Shown piece by piece: positions 24,827-32,389 of a DNA stretch of 43,374 nt. Position 1 is the stretch's first letter. The number at the start of each line of letters is the position of its first letter. Source of the DNA: an uncultured Collinsella sp. Its GTDB lineage: Bacteria > Actinomycetota > Coriobacteriia > Coriobacteriales > Coriobacteriaceae. The notes beneath the pieces were generated by a model. It was not told the origin of the DNA. It searched no databases and saw nothing but the letters and a program-made list of their open reading frames with translations. The stretch is taken from contig CAUADW010000007.1 in the NCBI GenBank assembly GCA_958427895.1, positions 1-43,374 of the forward strand, in the 5' to 3' direction. The position numbers and the translations under genes are program-made.

Positions 24827-27010
24827 GTGAAGGATTCCGACCTCTCCACAACGGCTGCGCGCGACGCTGCCCGCATCGTCTGGTTTAAGCGCTACCCCGC
24901 CAAGCAGACGCTCATCGCATTTTTGCTCGCGCTGTTGGCGACCACGGCGTTTTCCATCGATCCTGCCCCGGTGTCGAGCAACGCAGTCTTGGCGATTGAC
25001 CCCAAAGCCTCGGGCATGCTGTACGTGTGCTACGAGGTGCTCCTCTCGTTTGCCGGCCATACCGACGCGGTCATGCTGCTTGCGCTTGCCTGCCTGCTCA
25101 CCTTGCCGTTTCGCTACGTGTTCTTTGGCCGTGGCGACACCTGGCGTCCATCGATCATTCTGCCGTCGCTGTTCTTCGCCATCTGCATGGTGTTCGGCCG
25201 CAGCTACGATCTCACCGACTCGGCCGAGATTGTCCTTGGCGACAAAGCCCGCATCATCTGCGCCTGGATTGGCGGCGCGGGCTGGATGCTCTTGGCGGTC
25301 GTTGCCTTCTACCTTGCCTTTGAGTGTCTAGATTGGCTGAGCTCTCGGCGCATTCCGTTTTCCGAGGCGCACTTTGGCCGCGTATGGCGTGTGACTCACG
25401 CCGTGCTCTCGGTCCATCCCTTTGCCGGGCCCTTCCTGGTGCTTATGGTCGCCTGGGCGCCCACGCTCATCGCTTCGCTGCCCGGCCTTTTTATGGGAGA
25501 TACGGGTGCGCAGATTCGCCAGTGGTTCAACTACCCCAACGGCACGAGTGACTACCTGCGTCTGCTCAATCCCAATGTGTTGCTCAACGGACATCATCCC
25601 GTGGTGCACACGGCTATCATCGGTTCGTGCGTCCAGCTGGGGCTTTCACTGTTCAACAGCGCCAACGCAGGTCTTGCCATCTACACCTGCGCTCAGTTCG
25701 TCATTACGGCCGCCTGCATGGCCTATTCCATCTCGTCGCTGCGCAAGCTGGGCGTGAGCCTGCCGGTCCGCGGCGTGATCTTGCTGTTCTTTGTGTTTAT
25801 GCCGATGTTCTCTAACTACGCGGCGTTGCTCACCAAAGACGTGCTCTTTGCCGACGCGTTCTTGGTGCTGCTGGTACAGACCGTCAAGCTCGTGGCATGT
25901 GGCTTGCCCCGTCGTGATGCCAATGTCGAGCGAACGGGCGAGAAAGCCCCCGTGCTCTTTGCGCGCCACGACTGGCTGCTGCTTGCTCTGGGCGCCATGG
26001 GCTCCACGTTTCTGCGTAACGGCGGCCTGGTGTTTCCCCTGGCGGCATGCGTAATCGCGGCGGCGCTTTGCGCATGGGACGTGCATGTGGCTCGTCGTGC
26101 AGCCAAGCAGGCTGGTGCTGCGCCTTCGGGCGCCACCCCGCGTTTCCGCTGGGTGGGAGTTCTTGCGGTGCTTGCGCTCTGCCTTGCCTCTAATATGTAC
26201 TTCACCAAGGTCTTTATGCCGGCACACGACATCACGCCTGGTTCCAAGCGCGAAATCCTCTCGATTCCGTTCCAGCAGACGGCTCGTTTTGTCCAAAAGC
26301 ACGACGGCCTCAACTCGGGCGTCAACCCCACGGTTAAGGAGGACGGCACCATCGTGGAGGCTCCTTGCGACGGCTTGGTGACCGACGAAGAGCGTGCCGT
26401 GATCGACCGTGTGCTCAAGTACGAGAATCTGGGGCGCCGTTACAACCCGGATAAGTCGGACGCCGTCAAAAATTGCTTTAACGAGTACGCCTCGCAGGAG
26501 GACATCAAGGCTTATTTTGAGGTGTGGGCCCAGATGTTCAAAAAGGATCCCGAGTGCTATATCTCGGCGCTCATCAATAACTACTACGGCTACTTTTATC
26601 CGAGCGCCCGCGATGCGTGGGTCTACAGCACGGCGCGCAGTGCCGAGATTATGGCGAAGCCCGATAACCTCAAGTACTTTGACTTCCATCCGGTCGATAG
26701 CAAGGTCGTGCGCTGGTGCGACCACCTGATCAACCTGTATCGCGTGGCAGTACAACGCATCCCGTTTATCTCGCTCACCATGAGCTCGGCCACCTATGTG
26801 TGGATCATGATCGCCGTGGTGCTCTATCTGCTACGTCGTCATTCGTGGCGCGGGCTGGCCATTTGGGTGCCGCTGCTGGGCGTGCTCGCCGTGTGCCTGA
26901 TCGGTCCCTGCAATGGCTCGACCTACATGCGCTACCTGTATCCGGTCATCGCCTGCATGCCCTTTGCCATCGGCGCCACCATCACCCGCAGCGACCTCCT
27001 CTGGTCCTAA
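24827..27010 (+). CDS. DUF6020-type polytopic membrane protein
   Basis: A 727-residue membrane protein with about 12-14 hydrophobic helices. After a first helix near residues 25-45 and a cluster of four, a segment containing LPGLFMGDTGAQIRQW and LLNGHHPVVHT (about 220-265) recalls glycosyltransferase-type (GT-C-like) membrane enzymes with a motif loop. A large soluble loop of roughly 150 residues (about 455-640) precedes the last helices. I recognise it as DUF6020-like; function unknown, with cell-wall glycan or lipid-sugar transfer a plausible inference. It starts at GTG 24827, but the ribosome site (GAAAGG) is 12 bases away and weak, so the true start could differ. Confidence 0.65.
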   Translation: MKDSDLSTTAARDAARIVWFKRYPAKQTLIAFLLALLATTAFSIDPAPVSSNAVLAIDPKASGMLYVCYEVLLSFAGHTDAVMLLALACLLTLPFRYVFFGRGDTWRPSIILPSLFFAICMVFGRSYDLTDSAEIVLGDKARIICAWIGGAGWMLLAVVAFYLAFECLDWLSSRRIPFSEAHFGRVWRVTHAVLSVHPFAGPFLVLMVAWAPTLIASLPGLFMGDTGAQIRQWFNYPNGTSDYLRLLNPNVLLNGHHPVVHTAIIGSCVQLGLSLFNSANAGLAIYTCAQFVITAACMAYSISSLRKLGVSLPVRGVILLFFVFMPMFSNYAALLTKDVLFADAFLVLLVQTVKLVACGLPRRDANVERTGEKAPVLFARHDWLLLALGAMGSTFLRNGGLVFPLAACVIAAALCAWDVHVARRAAKQAGAAPSGATPRFRWVGVLAVLALCLASNMYFTKVFMPAHDITPGSKREILSIPFQQTARFVQKHDGLNSGVNPTVKEDGTIVEAPCDGLVTDEERAVIDRVLKYENLGRRYNPDKSDAVKNCFNEYASQEDIKAYFEVWAQMFKKDPECYISALINNYYGYFYPSARDAWVYSTARSAEIMAKPDNLKYFDFHPVDSKVVRWCDHLINLYRVAVQRIPFISLTMSSATYVWIMIAVVLYLLRRHSWRGLAIWVPLLGVLAVCLIGPCNGSTYMRYLYPVIACMPFAIGATITRSDLLWS

Positions 27011-27045
27011 TTTGGTGCATTGGGGTCAGGTTGCTTTGCACCAAA
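27011..27045. repeat. REP-like palindrome, GGGGTCAGG core variant
   Basis: TTTGGTGCA pairs perfectly with TGCACCAAA around a core reading TTGGGGTCAGGTTGCTT. It follows the DUF6020 stop directly. The GGGGTCAGG centre is a known-looking relative of the GGGACAG core in REP-like elements. Confidence 0.55.
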
Positions 27046-27175
27046 GGGTGGCATCATCACGACGCCTTCATTTTGGGGTTTATCTCGCAGGCCAGTAGGT
27101 ATATCATAACGACGTTTGTTTATATTGCCCGAGCATCTGCGCTGGGCTTTAGGTCGAAACCGATAGGAGACACGT

Positions 27176-27982
27176 ATGTCCGGACACTCTAAGTGGGCCA
27201 CAACCAAGCATCGTAAGGGCGCGCAGGACGCCAAGCGTTCCGCCCTCTTCTCCAAGCTGAGCCGCAACATCACCGTTGCTGCCCGTCTCGGCGGTGACCC
27301 GCTGCCCGAGAACAACGCCAGCCTCGCCGCTGCCGTTGCCAAGGCCAAGGCTCAGTCCATGCCCAAGGACAAGATCAAGTCCGCTATCGACAAGGCTTTT
27401 GGTTCGGGTGCCGACGCTGCCGTCTACGAGAACATCGTGTACGAGGGCTACGGCCCCGCCGGTGTCGCCGTCTACGTTGACTGCCTGACCGACAACCGCA
27501 ACCGCACCGCCGCTGATGTCCGTTCCGCCTTCTCCCACGCTGGTGGCAACCTGGGCACCTCCGGCTCCGTCGCCTTCCAGTTTGAGCGCAAGGGCCAGAT
27601 CGTTGTTGCCAAGGAGATCCTGGACGAGAACGCCAAGAAGGAGACCATGATCGCCAACGGTGCTGCCGGTGACGAGGATGAGTTCATGATGGCCATCGCC
27701 GAGGCCGGTGGCGAGGACTACGAGGATGCCGGCGAGGAGTGGATCGTCTGGACTACTGCTAACGAGGTCATGGCTGTCTCCAAGGCGCTCGAGGAGCAGG
27801 GCGTCCAGGTCAAGGGCTCCGAGACCACCATGGTCCCGACCACCCCGACCGAGGTCTCCGGCGCCGACGCCAAGAAGGTTCAGCGCCTCATCGACCGTCT
27901 TGAGGAGCTCGACGACGTCCAGGATGTTTACAGCACCATGGACATGACCGACGAGGTCATCGCTGCCCTCGAGGAGGAGTAG
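27176..27982 (+). CDS. YebC/PmpR-family protein
   Basis: A 268-residue member of the YebC/PmpR family, described as DNA-binding regulators and more recently as translation factors that relieve ribosome stalling. The hallmark N-terminus MSGHSKWATTKHRKGAQDAKR is intact (with ATT where WxNIKHRK is usual). Family motifs YEGYGPAGVAVYVDCLTDN and NRTAADVRSAFS follow. It is about 20 residues longer than typical (about 245), ending in an acidic tail. ATG follows TAGGAG. It is monocistronic, with a terminator downstream. Codon use is highly biased, suggesting strong expression. Confidence 0.93.
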   Translation: MSGHSKWATTKHRKGAQDAKRSALFSKLSRNITVAARLGGDPLPENNASLAAAVAKAKAQSMPKDKIKSAIDKAFGSGADAAVYENIVYEGYGPAGVAVYVDCLTDNRNRTAADVRSAFSHAGGNLGTSGSVAFQFERKGQIVVAKEILDENAKKETMIANGAAGDEDEFMMAIAEAGGEDYEDAGEEWIVWTTANEVMAVSKALEEQGVQVKGSETTMVPTTPTEVSGADAKKVQRLIDRLEELDDVQDVYSTMDMTDEVIAALEEE

Positions 27983-28051
27983 CGCCCGCACGGGTTAAGC
28001 CGTGCATATCTGGGCATAATGAAGCGAGCATGCAAGCCTCGTGGAATAGAT

Positions 28052-28093
28052 GAGCCGGATCCGCGTGCGTAGAGCACCGGACCCGGCTCTTTT
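28052..28093 (+). terminator. Terminator after the yebC-like gene
   Basis: GAGCCGGATCCG pairs with CGGACCCGGCTC (one mismatch) and is followed by TTTT. The T-run merges into TATAAT (28093-28098), a possible -10 for the next operon, though no good -35 was found. Confidence 0.8.
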
Positions 28094-28148
28094 ATAATGA
28101 TGCGAACCGTTTTGTATTTCGAGTGCCGAGATTTGAAGGGAGCGCCAC

Positions 28149-28694
28149 GTGCGCGTACTCAAACGAGCCCTAGCGATTGTGTATCTTGCCGCCGCCATCG
28201 TGGCGCTGGGTACGCTTGTCTGCCAGTTTTGGGGGCCGTATACGTATCGCTTTATGCTGCTGATGCGCGACCCCATGCCGCGCATTGTCGTGACGGCATG
28301 CGGCGGAGTTGTGGCGATCGGCGTGCTGGTAAGCTTCTTCCGCCTGATGTTTGCTCGTCGCGAGCCGTCCTGTGTGCATCCGGCGGGGGAGCGCAATATC
28401 GAGGTCACGCTCGCGGCGCTTTCTTCGTGCGCTCGCACTGCGGCAGAGCGCGACGATCGCGTGATGGTCGAGCATGTCGAGGCCCGCGTCCAAGGCTCCG
28501 ACGATTCGCACGTCCGATTTAAGGTCGAGGCTATCGCGCTTGACGATAAGGACGTGGCATCTCTGGCTACTGCGATGCAGCGGCGCATCGAGGAAGCTTG
28601 CGACACCATGCTTGGCACGCCGGGCACGACCGCACGCGTTCGTTTTTTGCCGTCCAAGACTACCGTCCAGACCGTGGAGGTTTCCGGTGAGTGA
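28149..28694 (+). CDS. amaP: AmaP-like alkaline shock membrane anchor
   Basis: A 181-residue membrane protein. Two hydrophobic helices (about 8-30 and 48-68) are followed by a soluble domain (75-181) of the Asp23-like alpha/beta type, as in AmaP, which tethers Asp23 to the membrane in Firmicutes. GTG start at 28149 with GAAGGGAG upstream. Its stop overlaps the next start (28687), showing translational coupling, and Asp23 follows. This order amaP-DUF2273-asp23 is the classic envelope-stress module. Confidence 0.75.
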   Translation: MRVLKRALAIVYLAAAIVALGTLVCQFWGPYTYRFMLLMRDPMPRIVVTACGGVVAIGVLVSFFRLMFARREPSCVHPAGERNIEVTLAALSSCARTAAERDDRVMVEHVEARVQGSDDSHVRFKVEAIALDDKDVASLATAMQRRIEEACDTMLGTPGTTARVRFLPSKTTVQTVEVSGE

Positions 28695-29064
28695 TACCAA
28701 TCAAGACAAGACCGCTCGTACGCCGCGCCTGACGATTGACCAGAGCGCCACGCCGGCGAACGAACCTGTTGATTCCAAAGCAGAGGCAACCGAGTTACAA
28801 GACGCGGCAGCCGCGGATTTTGACGAGGCTATGGGTCTCATCAAGGGTACGGGCGCTGCCATCTGGAGCTATGCCGTGCGTCATCCCAACACCACGCTTG
28901 GCGCCGTCGCTGGCTTTATCCTCGCCGTGTTGGTGCTCACGTTGGGCCTGTGGGACACGCTCGTCATTGCATTCTTCGTGCTGATCGGCGCCGTGATCGG
29001 CCAAATTCGCGACGGCGAAAACGGGATCGTCAACTTCTTCGGCCGTCTGTTTAGCGGTCGCTAA
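28687..29064 (+). CDS. DUF2273 small membrane protein
   Basis: A 125-residue protein with a hydrophilic N-terminal half (1-50) and two hydrophobic helices (GAVAGFILAVLVLTLGLWD and TLVIAFFVLIGAVIGQI). The closing IRDGENGIVNFFGRLF resembles DUF2273 proteins, which travel with Asp23/AmaP. It starts at GTG 28687, inside the last codons of amaP, preceded by GGAGG. The N-terminal extension rich in Thr/Asp/Glu is longer than in classic DUF2273 (about 60-80 residues). Confidence 0.75.
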   Translation: MSDTNQDKTARTPRLTIDQSATPANEPVDSKAEATELQDAAAADFDEAMGLIKGTGAAIWSYAVRHPNTTLGAVAGFILAVLVLTLGLWDTLVIAFFVLIGAVIGQIRDGENGIVNFFGRLFSGR

Positions 29065-29108
29065 TATGTATTCGACTGTCGCATCCGCGGCAGGCATAAG
29101 GAGGAACC

Positions 29109-29636
29109 ATGGCTTTTAATACGAAGGTCGATGTAGCCGATACCGAGCTCGAGGCAGACGAGACCGTCGCCGCCGAGGCGGAGGACGTAACGCTCGAGGA
29201 CGAGGCGCTCGTCGAGGCCGAGTCCGATGCGGGCGAGGACAACGAGGAGATGGACGAGGAGGCGGACGAGTCCGAGGACTCGCTGACCTATTCCAACGGC
29301 GTGATCGAGAAGATTGTCGCCATGGCCACCCGCGAGGTGCCGCACGTTCTGGGCATGAAGGGTAACCTTATGCACTTTGTGCAGGAGCAGTTTGGTGCCG
29401 AGAATCTGACCAAGGGCGTGACGGTCGAGGTCACCGATGACAATCGCGTGGTCGTCAACATCTCCGTCATTATCGAGTACGGTGCCTATGCGCCCGCGAT
29501 CTTCGACGATGTCAAGGCACGTGTCACCGAGCGCCTTGCCGCGATGACCGGCCTTGAGGTGGCGGGCGTCAACCTGCGTATCGAGGACGTCATCACCCCC
29601 GAGGAGTACGAGCACCGCACCAGCCAGCACGAATAA
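29109..29636 (+). CDS. Asp23/Gls24-family envelope stress protein
   Basis: A 175-residue protein of the Asp23/Gls24 (alkaline shock) family, abundant membrane-associated proteins that respond to cell-envelope stress. Residues 1-58 are an extremely acidic tail (runs of Glu/Asp such as EEMDEEADESED); the Asp23 domain occupies about 59-175, beginning LTYSNGVIEKIVAMATREVPHV and including VVVNISVIIEYGA. ATG follows AAGGAGGAACC. It is the last gene of the amaP-DUF2273-asp23 operon; a repeat-derived hairpin and a terminator follow. How the acidic tail functions is unknown. Confidence 0.87.
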   Translation: MAFNTKVDVADTELEADETVAAEAEDVTLEDEALVEAESDAGEDNEEMDEEADESEDSLTYSNGVIEKIVAMATREVPHVLGMKGNLMHFVQEQFGAENLTKGVTVEVTDDNRVVVNISVIIEYGAYAPAIFDDVKARVTERLAAMTGLEVAGVNLRIEDVITPEEYEHRTSQHE

Positions 29637-29671
29637 CCTTCCAAAAAGGGACAGGTTTGTTTTGGCAGGTT
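29635..29671. repeat. REP-like palindrome with GGGACAGG core
   Basis: AACCTTCCAAAA pairs with TTTTGGCAGGTT (one mismatch) around a loop starting AGGGACAGGTTTG. It overlaps the asp23 stop codon. Confidence 0.6.
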
Positions 29672-29689
29672 TTATCTGCGAAAACGTTA

Positions 29690-29731
29690 AACGGCCGACC
29701 GCGCAAGCAAAAGCGTGGCCGGCCGTTATTT
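29690..29731 (+). terminator. Terminator of the amaP-asp23 operon
   Basis: AACGGCCG pairs with CGGCCGTT, with further G/C pairing inside, followed by ATTTGT. It could also work in the reverse direction. Confidence 0.7.
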
Positions 29732-29733
29732 GT

Positions 29734-29757
29734 ATGCCCCCCCCCGATGTAGGCATA
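29734..29757. repeat. C9 homopolymer inside a small hairpin
   Basis: Nine C (29737-29745) lie between GTATG and a pairing GGCATAC (29751-29757), upstream of the promoter of the YitT-type gene. Confidence 0.5.
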
Positions 29758-29776
29758 CCGCTCGTCTAACTAGGGG

Positions 29777-29804
29777 TTGCAATCGTCGCGTTCCGCGTTA
29801 CCCT
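29777..29804 (+). promoter_or_regulatory. Candidate promoter of the YitT-family gene
   Basis: TTGCAA (29777-29782), 16-bp spacer, TACCCT (29799-29804), 44 bases before the start codon. Confidence 0.4.
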
Positions 29805-29847
29805 AATGGGCGCATTGTTTCCAAATTGTTAACGAGGGGTTGCCGTA

Positions 29848-30870
29848 ATGGCTGACGAGCACGAAACAGAAAGCAAGGCATGGGCGATTGAGGCCGCCGC
29901 GGCAGAGGCGGCATCGCGTGCTGCCGAAGAGGTGCATCGTCCTCCCGTAGTGCCGATGGAGCGCGTGGTTGATCGCACCGATATCGAGCGCGGCGAGCGT
30001 GCCGGCCAAAAGCGCAGCCAGGAGCCGGGTTTCCCGCGCTTTTTTGCCGAGCTCAATCTGGGCCTGATTCTTACGGCCTTTGCCATCGTTGCGTTTAAAA
30101 CCCCTAATCACTTTGCTTTTGGCGGCACCTCGGGCGTGTCGGTCATTCTGTCCACGCTGTTCCCGACCCTGCCCGTCGGCGTCTTTATGTGGATTATCAA
30201 CGCGGTTCTCGTCGTTTTGGGCTTTATCTTTTTGGAACGCAAGGCGATTCTTTGGAGTGTCTTCGCCTCGTTTGCGCTGTCCGCCTATGTTTCGCTGTTT
30301 GAGCTCTTTATTCCGACCGATGTCTCGATGACGGGCGATATGTGGCTCGACCTGTGCTTTGCCGTCATCTTGCCGGCGCTCGGCAGCGCTATTGTCTTTG
30401 ACATCGGCGCCTCGACGGGTGGCACGGACATTCTTGCCATGATCCTCAAGCGCCGCACCACGCTCGAGATTGGCCGCGCCCTGCTGCTGGTCGATATCGG
30501 TATCGTGACCATCGCGGCCTTTTTGTATGGCCCGCGTGTCGGTCTGTATTGCGTGCTCGGCCTGTTTGCCAAGACGCTTGTGGTCGACAAGGCCATCGAG
30601 AGCATCCATCTTCGTAAGGTCTGCACGGTCATTTGCTCCGAACCCCTTAAGGTCGAGGAGTTTATCGTCAAGCATCTCAACCGCACGGCGACCATCAGCC
30701 GCGGCTACGGTGCCTTCTCGGGCAAGTGCGTGACGGTGATCATGAGCGTGCTGAGCCGTCGCGAGGCCGTGCAGCTGCGCCGTTATGCGCGCGAGGTCGA
30801 TCCGGGTGCCTTTATCACGATCGTCGACAGCTCCGAGATTGTCGGCAAGGGCTTCCGCGGAACGAACTAG
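29848..30870 (+). CDS. YitT-family membrane protein (DUF2179)
   Basis: A 340-residue protein of the YitT family, widespread and of unknown function, possibly a transporter. Residues 1-65 are a hydrophilic extension; about five helices follow (LGLILTAFAIVAFK through LGLFAKTLVVD), with FGGTSGVSVIL and DIGASTGGTDILAMIL as family motifs. The soluble C-terminal DUF2179 domain occupies about 255-340 (VICSEPLKVEEFIVKH to DSSEIVGKGF). ATG follows AACGAGGGG. It is transcribed alone. Confidence 0.85.
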   Translation: MADEHETESKAWAIEAAAAEAASRAAEEVHRPPVVPMERVVDRTDIERGERAGQKRSQEPGFPRFFAELNLGLILTAFAIVAFKTPNHFAFGGTSGVSVILSTLFPTLPVGVFMWIINAVLVVLGFIFLERKAILWSVFASFALSAYVSLFELFIPTDVSMTGDMWLDLCFAVILPALGSAIVFDIGASTGGTDILAMILKRRTTLEIGRALLLVDIGIVTIAAFLYGPRVGLYCVLGLFAKTLVVDKAIESIHLRKVCTVICSEPLKVEEFIVKHLNRTATISRGYGAFSGKCVTVIMSVLSRREAVQLRRYAREVDPGAFITIVDSSEIVGKGFRGTN

Positions 30871-31019
30871 CACAGACGTATTCAACGAACCGCCTGCTGG
30901 CGCCGTGTATCTTGCAAATCGGTCATCTTTGAGTATTTGACCCCACATTGGGCAATAATGATGCTAAAGACATCGTTTGCGATCCAAGTGATTTGTTCAA
31001 GATACGAAGGGATGATTCT

Positions 31020-32249
31020 ATGTTCTGCTCGCAGTGTGGCGCCCCCATGGGCGATAACGACAAGTTCTGCGGCGTGTGTGGTGCTCCTAATGCCGGTGCC
31101 GCTGGCCCCGCTCCCCAGGGACAGCCTCAGCCCCAGCAGTTTGTTCCGCAACCGCCCGTGGCGAATGCGCCAAAGGGCTGTGTGGCTCAGGCGTTCCAAG
31201 ATATGACTAAGACTCCGGGCGTGCTTCAGCGTGTATGCCAAATCGCGTTTTTGCCGGCGCTGATTTGCGTTGTGTCGGTGCTCGTGTTGTTTATTCCCGT
31301 TATTGGCGGCATTGCAGCTGCCATCGGCTTTTTGGCAGCTTGCATTGCGAGCGTGTGCGGTTCCGGCTTTGGTATCGAGTGGGGCCGTGATCTGTCGCTC
31401 AAGGTCGATGACGGCATGGACCGTCCGCTCATGCGTTCCACGTCGTTTGGTCTCGGAGTCTTTTCGAGCGTTATTTCGATCGTGCTCGAGGTTATCGCTG
31501 CCATTCCCGTTATCGGTGTAGTGCTTTCGCTGGTGGAGGGCGTGGCGCTTGGTGCCGCAGGCTCGTACTCCTACTATGGCTCCTATGCGCTCGAGGCTGC
31601 GCTGTTCGGTTCGCTCGGCCTGCTTGTCCTGGCGCTGATTGCCTCGGCGATTCTGGGTGTCTTCTTTAAGATGTTCGCCGACATCGCCGTGATGCACTTT
31701 GCGGTGACCGGTCGCGTCGAGAGCGCGTTTTCGCTCGATAAGGTCTGGGCGGCCTTTAAGCACAACAAGACCAAGCTGTTCTGCGCTTCGTTCCTTCCCG
31801 AGTTTTTGACGGGCCTGGTCGCCAATGTTGTCACATGGATCTTGACGGTCGTCTTTGGCGCCATTGCCTCTGTCGGTATGTATAGCTACTACTATCGTCC
31901 TACGGGTATTGAGGCAATTGTTACCGGCGGTGGCGTCACGCTCGTGCTGTTCCTGGTGCTGGTTGCTTTCGTCACCGTATTTCTTACGGTCTTTGGCAAG
32001 ATGCTCAAGCACCGTGCCGTTGGCTATTGGGTCGCACGCTATGCAAGCGAATGGGCCGATGAGGATAAGGACGACGTCCTGACTTTTGCATTGCCCTTCG
32101 AGAAGAAGTCCGCTGCTTCGGGTTACAGCGCTCCGGATGCTTCGCCGGCACCTGCACCCGCTCCCGCGACCGAGCCTGCGCCTGAGCCGGCACCTGCACC
32201 TGAGTCGGCGTCCGAGCCAAGCTCCGACGAGGAACCTCAGGACGAGTAG
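31020..32249 (+). CDS. Zinc-ribbon DUF4013-like membrane protein
   Basis: A 409-residue protein. Residues 2-18 form a zinc ribbon (FCSQCGA and FCGVCGA, four Cys). A Gln/Pro/Ala-rich linker leads to DUF4013-like membrane helices (about 75-365; about six to seven segments). The last 55 residues are Pro/Ala/Glu repeats ending SSDEEPQDE. Function unknown; zinc-ribbon membrane proteins of this build are common in gut anaerobes. ATG 31020 is chosen because the ribbon starts right there and AAGGGA lies 9 bases upstream; the frame runs back to 30948 without support. A strong terminator follows. Confidence 0.75.
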   Translation: MFCSQCGAPMGDNDKFCGVCGAPNAGAAGPAPQGQPQPQQFVPQPPVANAPKGCVAQAFQDMTKTPGVLQRVCQIAFLPALICVVSVLVLFIPVIGGIAAAIGFLAACIASVCGSGFGIEWGRDLSLKVDDGMDRPLMRSTSFGLGVFSSVISIVLEVIAAIPVIGVVLSLVEGVALGAAGSYSYYGSYALEAALFGSLGLLVLALIASAILGVFFKMFADIAVMHFAVTGRVESAFSLDKVWAAFKHNKTKLFCASFLPEFLTGLVANVVTWILTVVFGAIASVGMYSYYYRPTGIEAIVTGGGVTLVLFLVLVAFVTVFLTVFGKMLKHRAVGYWVARYASEWADEDKDDVLTFALPFEKKSAASGYSAPDASPAPAPAPATEPAPEPAPAPESASEPSSDEEPQDE

Positions 32250-32308
32250 CCATGCCGTCTGCCATTTGGGGATGGGGTAGAAATAGTAGAAATAGCGCTT
32301 GAAGAATG

Positions 32309-32348
32309 AGCGGGGGCGGACGTGTCGAAACGTCCGCCCCCGCTTTGA
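32309..32348. terminator. Bidirectional terminator between convergent genes
   Basis: A perfect 15-bp stem (AGCGGGGGCGGACGT with its inverted copy) around the loop GTCGAA. T-rich sequence follows on both strands (TTTGA; the opposite side TTCTTCAAGC), so it can end both the DUF4013-like gene and the M20 gene from the other side. Confidence 0.88.
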
Positions 32349-32389
32349 CATCGCGATGTGGCTATGACTGCGAGATGCCAGCGAATCGA

